Source: Aptenodytes patagonicus (taxonomy: Eukaryota > Chordata > Aves > Sphenisciformes > Spheniscidae). From it: DNA of 64,000 nt. The notes under the pieces were generated by a model that ran no database searches, was not told the origin of the DNA, and saw only the letters and a program-made list of their open reading frames with translations. Both the position numbers and the translations under genes were made by a program. The stretch covers positions 7,008,501 through 7,072,500 of the forward strand of contig NC_134960.1 in the NCBI RefSeq assembly GCF_965638725.1, in the 5' to 3' direction. Shown one piece after another: positions 9,026 to 53,108 of this stretch (its first letter is position 1; every line of letters starts with the position of its first letter).

Positions 9026-12000
9026 CATTTTTTTCTTAAACCACTGTTAACATATTTTCCCTGCTTGTCCAAAAAAATGTTACAAAAGCCCTAAAATTGT
9101 GCAACAGTTAGAAAAAAGGGACAACAACCCAAAGAAGGAAGGAGCTGCTCAACATAGCCCCCTCCACCGCCCCCTCTCCCACTCTCTGTCGACCTGTGGG
9201 TGGGAAGGACATTCAGCCGAGTGGCAGGGAACCGGTAGGCGGCCTTTGGGGGATGGATGGCAGAGGGGCCACCAGCCCCCCTCTGATGTTCCCACAGCCT
9301 GTTCACATCTGGGTTTCCCTGCCTGGTATGGATGAGCTGGGATCTGCACCTTTGGAAATGGGTAACAAACAGTGAGGTCTCTACCCTGCTATCAGGAGGA
9401 CGGTGGTTGCATCAAGAGAGCGGTGTACACCATGAGATGTGTCCTGGCGGTGGGGAAGAAGGGTTAGCTCGGCTCCTGGGATGATCAGAGGAGACGGTTA
9501 TGGGATCTTCTGCTGACAGACACCTCTTGGATGTGGGGCTATATGTGGCTGCTCTCTCAAACACGGCACTGCTGTTTGCTGCTCCTCCCCAGTGATCCTG
9601 CCATGGGCTGCAGAGCAGACCATGAGCTCAGAGTGCGGGCAGATGGCTGCTGCTGCCTGCTCCAACCTCTGGGGCTCCATGGGGGCATCAACTCATGGAG
9701 GGCAAAGGGAGGGGAGGCAGGTTTGGGGTCAGACGGCGGTTCCGTGCCTGACAGATGGGGCATTTACTCGGGATGGGGAAAGACAGCTCTCTCGGCTGTG
9801 CCTGGCCAGGGTAAGGAGAGGAGCACCCGCTCCTCCAGCAAAGAGCAGAGGCCCAGGAGTGGCCTCTTCTTCTTCCAGAGCGGCCGCACCAGCAAGACCT
9901 GAGAAATGGTGATGTTGCAGCTGGACCTGGACCCTGGCAGCCAGGAAGGGAAAACAGGCAATTCCCAAGCCCACCCGTGGAGCTGGGAGCCTGAGACCAC
10001 CACAGCAAGTGCTTCCACTCGGATATCCCCTGTGGTCTGTGAGAGGTGGAAGAGATGATCAGTTTGGAGGACTTCTGAGTTTGGTTTGACTCTGATGGCC
10101 GGGCAACCAGGTGGGTCGGGCTGTGTCTGTACTAGGAAATGAAACATGCCACAGCCTGATGGGGACAGGAGGTCCATGGTGGTGAACTCCATCCCAACAA
10201 GGTGGCCTCGTCCATATTGCTTATTGGGAACATGCCCTGGACCTTGTCATCCCCAGAACCATGGTGGGATTGTTGGGGTGATGCCAGTTAGTACGTGTGA
10301 GGGACAGTGCCAACAGCTTAAAAGTACAGATGTAAGGGCAGCGTCCCTGGCTCTGTGAGCCAAGGAAGGATGGTGGCAGTTGGTGATTTTTTTTTTTTTT
10401 TTTTAGTTTTCCTGCAAGTTTAGGAGAAATCAGGAAATGTGAAGGAAGACAGAGACAGAAGCTGTTCACCACAGCTACTAAAAGAAAGGGTGGTGGTTTG
10501 TCAGTGCTTGCTCAGAGATGCTGTGGGGATGCAAGAACCTGCTCTGGAGAAGCAGGGTGAGGTGGGGAAGAGAAACGAGGCAGAACAGACCCCTAAAGTG
10601 CAGGTGCTTAATGTTGCCAACATGGGCAGGTTGGGAAGTTGGGTCTTCCTTGGTCAGGCTTCAGCTTGACTGGAAGACTAGAAAGAAGTTGAAACCCCAG
10701 ACTCTGCTTCCCTTGGAAAGGATCAGGAGCATTTTAGGTGTTGCAAGGACATCCAGCTGCCTCCAAAGGAACCTGTCCCTGGAGAGATGACAGTAGGGAA
10801 GCCCCAAAGAGGAGAAACCACCTCCAAGAAGACAGCTCAAAGCCTCCCTGGAAACCAAGATGTTCCTCCCTAGCAGTGACTGCCCAAAGTGGGCTCTCAG
10901 TGAAAAGAGATTGTATCTACCCCAGCACCTCACCCGTCATCCCCGGCAAACCCCACCACACCCCCTGTCCCAGTCCTTTCTCCAGCAGCAGCTGCTGGAG
11001 CAGCTTCACCCGCACAGCCCACCCGAGGCCCACAGCTATCGGCAGCTCCAAAACCAGGCTGAAATGACACCTGCACTACAGCCCCCATGCAGAGCCCTGC
11101 CGTGACCTCGTCCTTCCTCATCCATCTCGTACCAATCCCCAAAAATACTCCTGACACCCAGAGAGCCTGTGCATCAGGAGGTGGATAAGACACTCACCAT
11201 GGCTGGCTTCAGAGCCAGCTCTGGAGAGGGAGAGAGAGAACTATGAAAGAGTTCAGTCCTTCCTTTAAAAATGAAAAAAACTTCAGCACTACACAACTGC
11301 AGGAAAAAAAAAAAACAGATCTGTAAAAACACCCACACTCTACCTTAAAAGCTAATCCTCTCCCTGCATGGATTTCCCTGCTTTGGGGCCATCTCCTGCA
11401 AGCCAATGCAGCTCCACAGTCAAACACCACAGGTCTGCCAAGGGCATGGGGACGTACATTTGCACCCGTGGAGAACCTGTGTGATTTGCCCCCAAAAAGG
11501 CATCTCCTACACACATCGCCAGCAAGCAACTATCACACCGCTGGCACACACTGAAACACCTCTCAGGGCCTGTTCATGCCCCAACAGTTTGGATTTCTAC
11601 CCCTCCATCCAGTGGGAAAATATTTTTGCAGTCTGCAAGGATGTGGCTGCGTTTTGCGCAGCAGCCGTCCCTGCCTTGACAGAGAGCAAAGCATTCAAAA
11701 CCACAGAAAAGGCAAAATACACACTCAGAATTTACATGGAGAAAACATTTCCTTTTTTTTTTTTTCTTTTTTTTTTCCCTTTTTTTTTATGTCCAAAACA
11801 AGCGGGTTTTTGTTCATGTCTTTGTTTTTCAACACACGCACCGTCTAGAAAGTTAAACGCCATGCAGATGAAGAGAGTGCAGCTAGAAAGTCCCCCGGGG
11901 CAGCAGCGCTGCAGGAGTCTCACATCAACGAGCAAAGAGGTTCCAGTAGGAAAAAAGAGAACAAGAAATGGAAGAATTGCCGGAAAAACACCCACCCTCG

Positions 12001-12380
12001 GACCTCTACCTGACGGCAAAGAGGTGAGACCAAAATTCCCCTTCCCGGCCATGTCTTCTGTCCTGAAAGCCACGTCCCGGTGGCTCCCCAAGAGCCGCCG
12101 CCTGGGTTTGCCCTGCAGGAAGATCCATGGGGTGCAGGAAGGTGCCCCGGGGAAGGGGGTGCCCCTGGAGGTGGGTGCCCCGGGGACGTGGGTGCCTTCG
12201 CCCGCCCAGTGCTGTGGGACGGGATGGGACGAGCCGCCGCGGCGTGGGGTGGGGTCTGGCAGCTGCAGGACCCGTGGTAGGAGCATCGTGGCGGCGCAAC
12301 CCCTCACCAAGTGTAAACGCAACGAAAAACAGCAACCCCCGAAAATCCCCCCACCCTCCCTGCCCTAAACAGTTGACTGT

Positions 12381-12480
12381 TTCTAGTTATTACATAAAGA
12401 TCCATTTCAGCAAATACTCAAAATCAAGTTACGAAATACACGGTAGGTTGTTTTCTTTTCCCTATAAAAAGGCATGCGCG
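12381..12480 (-). promoter_or_regulatory. CAMK2A: Conserved block in the CAMK2A 3' UTR
   Basis: In transcript sense it contains GCATGCCTTTTTATAG, TGTGTATTTCGTAA and TTTATGTAATAACTAG, in the same order as I recall in human CAMK2A 3' UTR. This confirms that sequence far from the stop codon is transcribed UTR. Confidence 0.6.
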
Positions 12481-13681
12481 CAAAGTAGAAGACAGCTAAA
12501 GGCTTGTTTGTTTTCTTCGAAGCACGATCAGATTCTGCAGAGTTTTGTTACTTTATAAAGCTTGCATTCCTCATCGTCGCTGGAAGGAGTCGTGTGGGCG
12601 ATGGAGGTTTGCGCCCCGAATTGGTGGCCAGCTTGGTCGACCCCGTCCCAGCCTGGGAGCCGGGCGCGGGGGGAGCGCCGGGTGCTGCATTGGAGGGGCA
12701 GGGGTGGGTGCTTCGGCGGGGCTGGGTGCTGGAGTAAAGGATCCAGGCTGGGTGGTGGGTGGGGAGGAGGGCGCAGGAGTGATGCTACCGCCATGGCATG
12801 GCTGGGAGAGCCCCGGCTCCCGGCTGTGCCGACACGGTGCTGGGAAGCAGTTGCCTTTCTCCTCCTCTCTTCTCCCAGCTTCGCCGGTCCCTGCTCCGAG
12901 GGGAGAAGGGAGGAAGGAGGGAGAGCATCCCTCTCAGCACGGCAGCCGCTCGGAGCCAGGGCACAAGCCTACTCGCCCTCCTGGGAAGGAGCCAGCCTAC
13001 AATCCTGGGAAGGGAAAATAAACAGATAGCCTTTACTCACCCGTCCAAACACTGCCCTCCTCGCCCAGGGGCGCGCGGAAGCTGGACTTTGCAAAGGGTT
13101 TAAACTGCGGTTCCCCGGCTGAGGCTGCCGGGAAGTGGGAGCTCAGGTCAGGAGCCATGGTGGCAGATGGGGACCTCCATAGCAGCAAAGCAAAATCCAC
13201 CGGTGCACAGGGAGGGTGCGGCACAGAGCAGCTCAAAACTGCCTCCCTGCCCTCCTCTTCCTTGGGGGGCTCCCAGCAGAGGTTGGGATGGAGGCGGATG
13301 ACGAGTCCGAGACCAATTCAGGAGACGTGCCAGGTGGTGGGGGGTCCCAGCAACTCCATGCAGCCGAGGAGGGAGGCCTTTACCCCGGCACGCATCATCT
13401 CGCCGGCCAGATGCTCAGGTTTAGGTTCATGGTTTCTCTTTTCTTGGTTCATGCAGAGGAAGGGGGCCCAGTGCCCCGGCCCCGGTGGGGTAGGGGGGTT
13501 CGATGGGATGCTTGCGCGGCACCGGCAGGGCCGTTGCGTGTGTGCGGTGAGAAGCGAGGGGTTATTCCAGCAGGAACCAAGCAGCAGAGCCAACAGCCAA
13601 AGTCCCGTAGGTGAAGATGTCGGAGGAGGTCTCCACTTGGTAGTCAGTCAGTGACAAACCCCACACGGGCAGGACCGCGCT

Positions 13682-45927
<32,246 letters not shown>

Positions 45928-46090
45928 CCCGAGGGGCTGGAAATGCTCCCTCCCCAGTGCGGAGTTTGGGGCAAGCAGCTCTCCTCTCGCTCCCTCCCTC
46001 TCCGTGTGCTCCCGGGGCTCTCTCCTCGCTGAGGTAAATAAGGGAATATGTTTGATTGACAAGCCCGGAGATAATGATGAGGGCAATTTG
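45928..46090 (-). other. CAMK2A: CAMK2A 5' UTR and promoter-proximal region (approximate)
   Basis: Purine-rich sequence upstream of the ATG. The coding frame stays open upstream to an in-frame ATG at 46086. The transcription start cannot be placed by sequence alone; there is no clear TATA box. Confidence 0.5.
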
Positions 46091-46166
46091 TCTTCTCAGC
46101 TTCACAAGCCTTCGTCAGCATCCCCGTCCCCATGGCGACCACCACTGCCAGAAACGCCCTGTTTCT

Positions 46167-46180
46167 GTTGCCGGGGCAAC
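46167..46180. promoter_or_regulatory. RFX X-box GTTGCCGGGGCAAC
   Basis: Fits the X-box consensus GTNRCC-N2-RGYAAC exactly and is nearly palindromic. It lies 240 bp upstream of the CAMK2A start codon. Confidence 0.6.
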
Positions 46181-46350
46181 TGCTTCCCAAACCCGCCGCC
46201 CGCCCATGGGGACAAGGGCCCTGCTGGGGACCCAGCCCCGGGGGCTGCCCAGGGCTCACCTGGCTGCTGCGGGAGGGGGGCAAGTCTAAAATGCAAATAT
46301 TAAAGGCAAGTTAAAGGACGTGGCAGTGGTAGAATAATTGGGGCAAAAAG

Positions 46351-46366
46351 GGTTTCCATGGAAACC
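46351..46366. promoter_or_regulatory. 16-bp perfect palindrome GGTTTCCATGGAAACC
   Basis: A perfect dyad related to RFX/EF-C half-sites (GTTTCCATGGAAAC), followed at 46368-46377 by a further partial copy (TGGTTTCCAT). Confidence 0.6.
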
Positions 46367-46393
46367 GTGGTTTCCATGTTGCAGGAGGATGCT

Positions 46394-46407
46394 GTCACCC
46401 TGGCAAC
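46394..46407. promoter_or_regulatory. RFX X-box GTCACCCTGGCAAC
   Basis: A second exact match to GTNRCC-N2-RGYAAC, 227 bp from the first and 467 bp upstream of the CAMK2A ATG. Confidence 0.6.
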
Positions 46408-46503
46408 GGCTCTCCCCCCCCCCAAAATACAGGCCCTGCTGGTGCCAGCAGCGGCATCCCTCCGGGGCCTGGGGGGGGCTGCGGGATGGGGGACACACTG
46501 AGG

Positions 46504-46521
46504 CGGGGCGGGGCGGGTGGG
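46504..46521 (+). promoter_or_regulatory. GC-box / quadruplex-forming G-run upstream of CAMK2A
   Basis: GGGGCGGGGCGGGTGGG consists of four G-runs with single-base loops. It contains overlapping Sp1/KLF GC-boxes about 0.6 kb upstream of the CAMK2A ATG. Confidence 0.55.
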
Positions 46522-47320
46522 AGCAGATGGAGCAGAAGTGTGTCAGGAGAAGCTGGAGAAACCATGGCAGGTCCCCAGGTCCCCAAACTGGCCCGCCGTC
46601 AGCCGGGCTCCCCGGGGGGGGGCTGGCCCCGATCGCTCTGCACGGGAGGGCTGGCTGTGCCGGGGACCTGCTCTCTGCTCCCCGCTTTGCCCACTGGCTC
46701 TCCCCGCGGGCCCGGGGCTGCTGGGGGAACAGGTCCCCTGGGTCCCCCGTGCCATGGGGCGAGCGGCTTGGCGTAAAGCACAGCTAGAGAGGGAGCAATA
46801 AGGCTGTGTCCTGGGCTGCTGTTTCCCTGGGGCAGAAAGGGGGGAGATTTCAGAGCGGGGGTGGGAGGAAGGTCTGCCCCCCTCCTCCTCAGGCTTTTTC
46901 TGCTGAGCCACCCCTCTGCTGCGTTTAACATAAAAAAGCACAAAAAGGGCAATAAAAGTGGAGTGACGAGGTCCAAGACCACGGGGGAGTGGTTTCCCTC
47001 TGAGCCCACCTTGCTGCCAGCACCCCTGGCAGCACCCACTGGGGACCCAGCACCCCCTCCTCCATCTCCACCATCCCTTGCACCCTCCCACCTTCTGACA
47101 CCCCCCCAGCAGAGCTTTCTTCTAAGCTTTTGTCCTGTTTCTGGATGATTTTGCAGCAGAGAGAGCCCCCGCCGCCCTGGGAGAAGGGGCTCCCACTGCC
47201 AGCCGTGAGGGCATTGCCTTTGGCAGCTGAGATGGATTGAGTTCCCCTTCAGGCTGCCATGGAAGGGTTAAAAGGAAAAGAAAAGGCTCTAACCAGACAA
47301 AAATAGGGAGAAATCTTTGA

Positions 47321-47429
47321 GAGGAGAGAGAGAAGGAGGAGCAGAGAGAGGGAGAGAAGAAAGGAGGTGGAAGTGGAGGAGGACAGCAAGTGGTGGAGTG
47401 AGGAAGAAGAGGGGGAGGAGGAGAAAGGT
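47321..47429. repeat. Purine-rich (GA/GGA) low-complexity tract
   Basis: About 110 bp almost entirely A and G on the + strand (GAGAGGAGAGAGAGAAGGAGG type) with a few interruptions. Confidence 0.75.
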
Positions 47430-49714
47430 CTAATGGCTTTTCCATTAATTGTACCGTTACCCACCTTCATCCCCACCTTGCATCTCCGCATCCAGCCTCC
47501 CGCTCCTGCGTGGCCCAGCTGGAGGGGACCCTGCGGTCCTGGTGGCAGGGCAGGGACGTGATTCCCACCCATGGGCACAGGGACAGGGCCACGGTTCCCA
47601 AGGGCTGGTGGCCTCCCAACCCACCCTGGCCACGCCACCGCACGGGCAGAGCACACCGGGCACCCTCACCTGGGGTGAGGGCGATGCACGTGCGCGATCT
47701 GTGCCCTGGGGATATGATGGACCCCAAAACGCCTCCCTGCCCGTGCACGTCTCCTCCCCATCCCACTCCCACGCACAAGGGGGCTTCATTCGCCATCCCC
47801 GGGGCCATGCCGGGAGGCAGGGGGCTGCTGTGGGGGCCGGTGCAGCCGGATGCTCGGGGGAGTGCTCTCCTCCTCTGGCTTTTTGCTGCCAGCCCCCAGC
47901 AGCCCCTTAGAGCCGAAGGGTGAGAGGAGGAGCCCCGCAGGCGGGAGCCCCCCACACCGGAGACCCACGACGCCCGTGGGCGGCTGCGCGCCCCCGCCTC
48001 GCTCCCGCCTGCGCCAGCGTACGTGTCCCTATGGGCGCCGCAGTGTGACCTGCCCTCCCTTCCCGTGCCCACCCCCACGCTGGCACACGTGTTCAGCCCC
48101 ACAGGCATGACTCTGCGTGCTCCCATAGCTGGGAGGAGGGATCTGTCCCTTCCTCCCCCCAGAGACCCCACTGCACCCCTGAGCCCCGCGCCCCGAACCC
48201 CTCGCCCAGGGCAGGGGGCGATGGCAAAGCCCCCCGTGGGGACCCTGCCTCCCTCCCCAGGTTTCTCCAGCTTGGCAGAAACATGGCTCTCCAGAAAGGG
48301 TTTCTCCCTCCCTGCCCTCCTCTCTATTCAGTTTTTTCCCTTTTCCTCGGCGTTTTTCCCTCTCTGAGGGTGAGGGGGTGTCAGGCTTCTGGGTGCTGAA
48401 CACTCTCTGCTTTGCCAATGATGTTTTCCCAGGCGGGAACCACTGCGTGGCTCCGCTCCCCAGTGCCTGGGGACAACCCAAGGGGAGCAGGAGCTCTGGG
48501 TGGGACCTTCCCGCTCCATCCTGGGGGCTCTCCCACCAGCTCCCGGGGAGGGGAGCAGTCCCAGTCCTCTCCCGGGGGCCTCAGGATCCTCTTCGGATGT
48601 CTCTCCTCGGCCGATGTCTGGGTTCCCGGCCACCCCAAGGTTTGTTCCTGCAGGGCTTTGGGGAGCCAAGCTGCTCTCCTGCCGTGCTCGGGTCTGGCCG
48701 CCTGATGGAGACCTTCATCCCCAGCGGCTCCTCTCCATCACCCGGCTGCCTCTCCAGAAATGCCTCCTGCTCTCCCCACACCCGCTCCAGCTCTAACCGC
48801 AGATATTTAGTTTCTGCGTCCCAGCATGGGACTGCCCCAGGATGGGCACCTGAGGTCTGATGCCAAACGCCAAACACACTGGACGGGCAGCTGCCCCACG
48901 GGGTTCAGGGAGAACCAGCGTGTCCCTGGGGGGCTGCGGCAGGTCCCCCCTCCTCCCAGGGGACGGGGCTTGCATGGGCCTCAGGGAGCTTGCAGCAGTG
49001 CCTTGCATGCAAAACCAGCGGGGCTGCGAATTACGTATTGCAGAGATCCCAAAATTACTGGGACAGTTTCACACACAAGCTGGGGTCTGGGGGATGCTCA
49101 GTTGCCGTCCTTTGGGAAGCTGAATTTGGGGTTATTTTTAGATAAGGATTATAAATACCGTGGTAAGGAGAGCTGATTTACATTTAGGGTTGTGTTTGCA
49201 AACGTGCCCTGTCCCTGCGGGCCCCAGCGCTCGCTCCTGCAGCCACACAGAAACTGCTTTTGGCTGGGACAGGGTATCTGCAGGGCCACCCCCTCCCTGA
49301 CATCAGGGTGTCCCCAAAGCCACCCTCTCCCCGACACCAGGGTCTGTGGGCAGGGACCCTCCTGCGGACATGGCCATAGATCATGGAGACCCCCAACAGG
49401 CGCCGTGCGGCTCCTTTGGGCCATCGCGTGCTGGTTCTGCGGGGGGGGAGAAACCTCTGCAAAACCACACGTCCTCGGACCCCTGGAAGGAGAAAGGACA
49501 TGACTGCCTGGCATGAGATACAGCCCCTGGTCCAGAGCATCCTCTCCCCGGCATAAGGTGCCAAGGATGCCCTGCCGCCCTCCCACCATGGAGGTTTGCT
49601 GATATGTCCATCCCCTTTCCTGCCACTGGGCTTCTTCCCTTCCCTCTCCCTGTGGAGCTGGAGACGCTGCCAGGTACCGCTAATCCTGCACGTCCTGTCC
49701 CAACGCATCCCGTC

Positions 49715-49796
49715 CCCATCCTCATCCTATCCCCATCTCCATCCCATCCCACCTCCATCATTCCCATCCCACCCCATCCCCATTCCGACTCCCTCC
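49715..49796. repeat. Degenerate CCCATCC-type simple repeat
   Basis: Irregular repeats of (T)CCCATCC(C), interrupted by CTCAT, ACCTCC and ATTC. G-rich on the - strand. Confidence 0.8.
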
Positions 49797-50439
49797 AGCC
49801 GGCAGGGTGGAGGCGGCCGGTCCATCCCGACGGAGGAGAGGCAGCCACTATCCCTCCACCCCACCCCGCTCTCGCCTCCCCCCAGCCCAGAGCCCCGCTG
49901 GCCCCAGATGATGCATCCCCCTGCCCCATCCTCTCTGCAGGGCGCCGTCCTGCACCCAGCTCCTGCCCGGGGTTTGGAGCAGCCTTGGGCGTGCGCGGCT
50001 CTTTGAAGGGTGGTTGGGAAGGAGGGGAGCGCTCAGCCTGCCTGTGCAAACACATCTCCTGGGTGCAGCCTCGGGGAGCTCCACCGCCAGCTCAGCAGCA
50101 TCTCACCGGCCGCATTAACCCCTTGGCAGCCAGAGCGCACGGGCACTCCCAAGGGGCTTGAACTGTGTGAAAACACGGGATTTTGGCACATTGCTGCATT
50201 TTTCCCCACAGAGGCCACTAATGAGCAGCGGGATGGGGAGCCCCTGCAGCGGCCACCGCCTGCCCCTTCCCAGCCCGACGTACATACAGCGGGACATTCC
50301 AGTCCCATACGGCGGGACTGGAAACGTGGCGAAGGACAACTGCTGCTCTCCAAGCACCCAGAGGTGCTCCTGCCTACTTTTCCTCTTTCTTTGGGGGGAC
50401 TAAGACTTTCCCTCAACTGTTTCTTTTTGTAAAAATTCA

Positions 50440-53108
50440 GAATGCAGCTGCTTTAATTAAAAAAAAAGAACGCAGACGCAATGCTATGGCTAGGCTGACT
50501 GCGCGAACCCGGCATCGGCCCAGCAGACCAGAAACTGGAAGTGAAGCAAAACCAGATGAACCTTTTCATGGGGATATTAGTAAAACTGAAGGGACAAAAA
50601 TTGAACATGTTTTCATGGAAATTTCCATTTTTGAAGGAAAAAAAAACCCTAAAAGAAGGACTAAACTTGGATGCGTTTATATAAATATGGAAATGAAAGC
50701 CGCTTCCCGAGCCTTGTCACCGCCCCACGGCCAGCCCCGCTCTCCCGCTCCCTCCAGCACCGGTTCCCCCGTTGCCGTGACTCGTGCCCGAGCCCCTGCA
50801 GCTGTCACCCCCTGCCCTCCTCCGGCTCCGGCTCAGCCCGCAGCAGCCTCCTCTTCTTCAGCAAAGCGTTGCTTTATATTCAGCAACCGGTTGGCTTTGC
50901 CAAATGGCAGCCGGCGCCGCAGCCCTGCTGCCGAGGGGCACACGGGCGGTGAGCACCCCAGGGGACCAGGCTGGCCGGTTGAGGTAGTTCGAGGATGTGC
51001 AGCGTCCTCCCGGGGCTCGCCTCGGCCGGGGTGATGCCGCGGGGCCCGGTCCCCATGGAGCAAGGTGCTAAGGGAGCTGGGGACGGAGCTGGGGCTGATG
51101 GAGGAGCTGAGTCCCCCTGTGAAATCTGTCCTTGATGCCATTGCAGGGGACACGCCCGTAGGGGTGCGGGGGGCCGACGGGACGGCACGGTGACGGGTGT
51201 GCGCGGAGCAGCTGGGACCAGCGCGCACACTGCCACGCTCTGGCTTTGCAAACTCCTTCCCATCGCTACAACAAGAGGCCTCCTCTATTCTGACTTGCTG
51301 TCAGCTGCTTTTTTTTTTCTTTGTTTCTACAGAAAATCCCAATTCCCCCAAATAATCCAGCTAAGAGTAAGGGAAAAAAAAAAAAAAGAAATACAAACGT
51401 GTCATTGCATTCTTTTCCCGTCCCCGTCCCTCTCTCACACACAGGGCTTGAAAGCACACTGAAAGGTATTCAGCGTGCACGCTGCCAATTGTCACATCTT
51501 TCAATGACAGATTTTAAATGAATGTTATTTTGCAAGGGAGAGAGAAGGGGGAAAAAAAAAGAAAAAGAAAAAAGCCCACACTGCTCATCCAAGAGCTGAC
51601 AAGTCCTAACGGGCCTCATTTTCCAGAGACAAAAATAACTATTTTCAAAATTCACAGCAGGGCCTTCGCCTACACACGCTGCACCAAGAGAAACCTGTGG
51701 GGAGAAATGTAAAACACATTGTGTAAATGGAAATGCACCGTGCATCCAAAACGCTTTTAAAGCTATTTACCCTCTTTCATCCTTGCCAGCTCTCCTCTGA
51801 GCACACGTACACACGCTCGCACCCCGAAGGCGCGGGGGCACGGCGCTTTGCTGGCTGCCCCGGCTCCCGAGCTGCCTGGCCCCCGGCAACCGCATGGGCT
51901 GGCTCCCCATGGCAGGCGGATGATGGGGAGGTGTTTCCCCCCCCACGCGTGCACTGCTGGGAGAGCAGTGCCCATCTGCGGCGAGGGGACGCGGTGCAGG
52001 GCTGGCGGGCGGGAGTTGTCCCTGTCCCCCCCCATGGCTTCGAAGTCCTACAGCTACAGAGCAGCACATCGGCCTCTGCAGAGACCTTCTTGAGATCCTC
52101 CTTCTGCCCCAGGTTCAGCAGCGGGGACGTGGGGAGGGGGACAGCCCCAGTGCTGGGAAGGGGCAGCTGGGGTGGTTGGCTGGTCGGATGCATAGGGAGG
52201 AACACATAGGTGCTGACAGCCGTGCACCTGGGGGGTCTGGCCAGGCAGAACTGTGGATGAAAAGGTCTGCTGGGTGGCTGACCCGTGTGAAGTCCACCAG
52301 AGCTTGGGGCAAACCTGCCTCCCAAATGCGGGGCCGTGGAGAACCATCTGTCCTCTGAATGCATCCAACCACATCTCCATGGGCCATAGCTCCCCACCGG
52401 GGCTGCTCCCAGCCCCCCAAGCCAGCAGAGAAGAGAAGCCACGGCCCCATGTGAGGTCCCTGTAGCAGCAAGGCCGAGTCCAGCCTTGACGGTCTCAGAT
52501 CTGACATCCATGGTCGGGAATCCATCCTTCCACAAAGAAGCATAATAGGGAAACACCGTGGTCTTGGGTTTGGGGCAGGCCCTCCAGTTCCCAGAGCAAG
52601 AGCAAACAAGGCAGCTGCCTGGCAGCACACAGAGTCAGGAGCATGTATATAGAGGGAAATGACGAGGGACAACCTGCAGGCAGAGCCGCGGAGGCTGGCC
52701 AGCCCCTCTGCATCACCACCCCAGGGTCCTGCGCTTCCTCCTGCCGTTGCAATGGCCAACACTTAAAGCTTGCGATTGCCTGCAGAGTCCTTGAGAAAAG
52801 GGTCTCTCGCTTTGGAAGGGGCTGTGCACGGGCCAGCCCAGATCAGCGGACTCATACACCGCCGCCGAGCGGCACAGCTGAGCCCGCATCGCCCTTCCTT
52901 GCCCTGGGAGGGTGGGACCACTGGGACCACCTCCCTGTGGCCACCGGTCCAGCCAGAGAGGAGAGGTGTTTTGGGGTGAACCCTGGAGCAAGGGAAAGCA
53001 AGAGGGTGCTGGCCACCTCCCCGTCCGTCCCTCTCCCTCGCTCCCACCCTGCGGCACTGCCGGAGCTCCACCCCGGCCAGGTTGGGTTGGTGCTGGGGGA
53101 GTCTCCCA
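50440..53108 (-). other. ARSI: ARSI 3' UTR (extent uncertain)
   Basis: No AATAAA appears on the gene strand for over 2.6 kb after the stop codon. The first hexamer variant I find is ATTAAA at 50452-50457, next to an A-rich run. The 3' UTR may therefore reach about 50.44 kb or use a nearer non-canonical site. Confidence 0.3.

Larger units (their letters stand above)
8546..13681 (-). other. CAMK2A: CAMK2A 3' UTR (within the final exon)
   Basis: The final exon begins at 13685 with the last base of the His codon and TGA, then runs about 5.1 kb to the polyadenylation signal at 8565-8570. I found no other AATAAA or ATTAAA on this strand in the interval. Two stretches resemble the mammalian CAMK2A 3' UTR as I remember it: 12381-12480 and the last ~200 nt. 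Homopolymer A tracts (minus-strand sense) occur at about 10385-10405 and 11751-11790, and an AT tract at 8978-9025. Mammalian CAMK2A 3' UTR directs dendritic transport and local translation. An intron inside this exon cannot be excluded by eye. Confidence 0.75.
46530..50430. other. CAMK2A-ARSI intergenic region, no gene
   Basis: About 3.9 kb. It holds a homopurine stretch at 47321-47429, a CCCATCC-type pyrimidine array at 49715-49796 and an AT-rich patch with MEF2/GATA motifs at 49120-49165. No coding or RNA gene is recognised. Confidence 0.65.

Noticed and set aside
10385..10405. A homopolymer (gene strand) in the CAMK2A 3' UTR as a retroposed poly(A) tail.
   Set aside because: No target duplication or recognisable SINE/CR1 body is adjacent. 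It is treated as a simple homopolymer.
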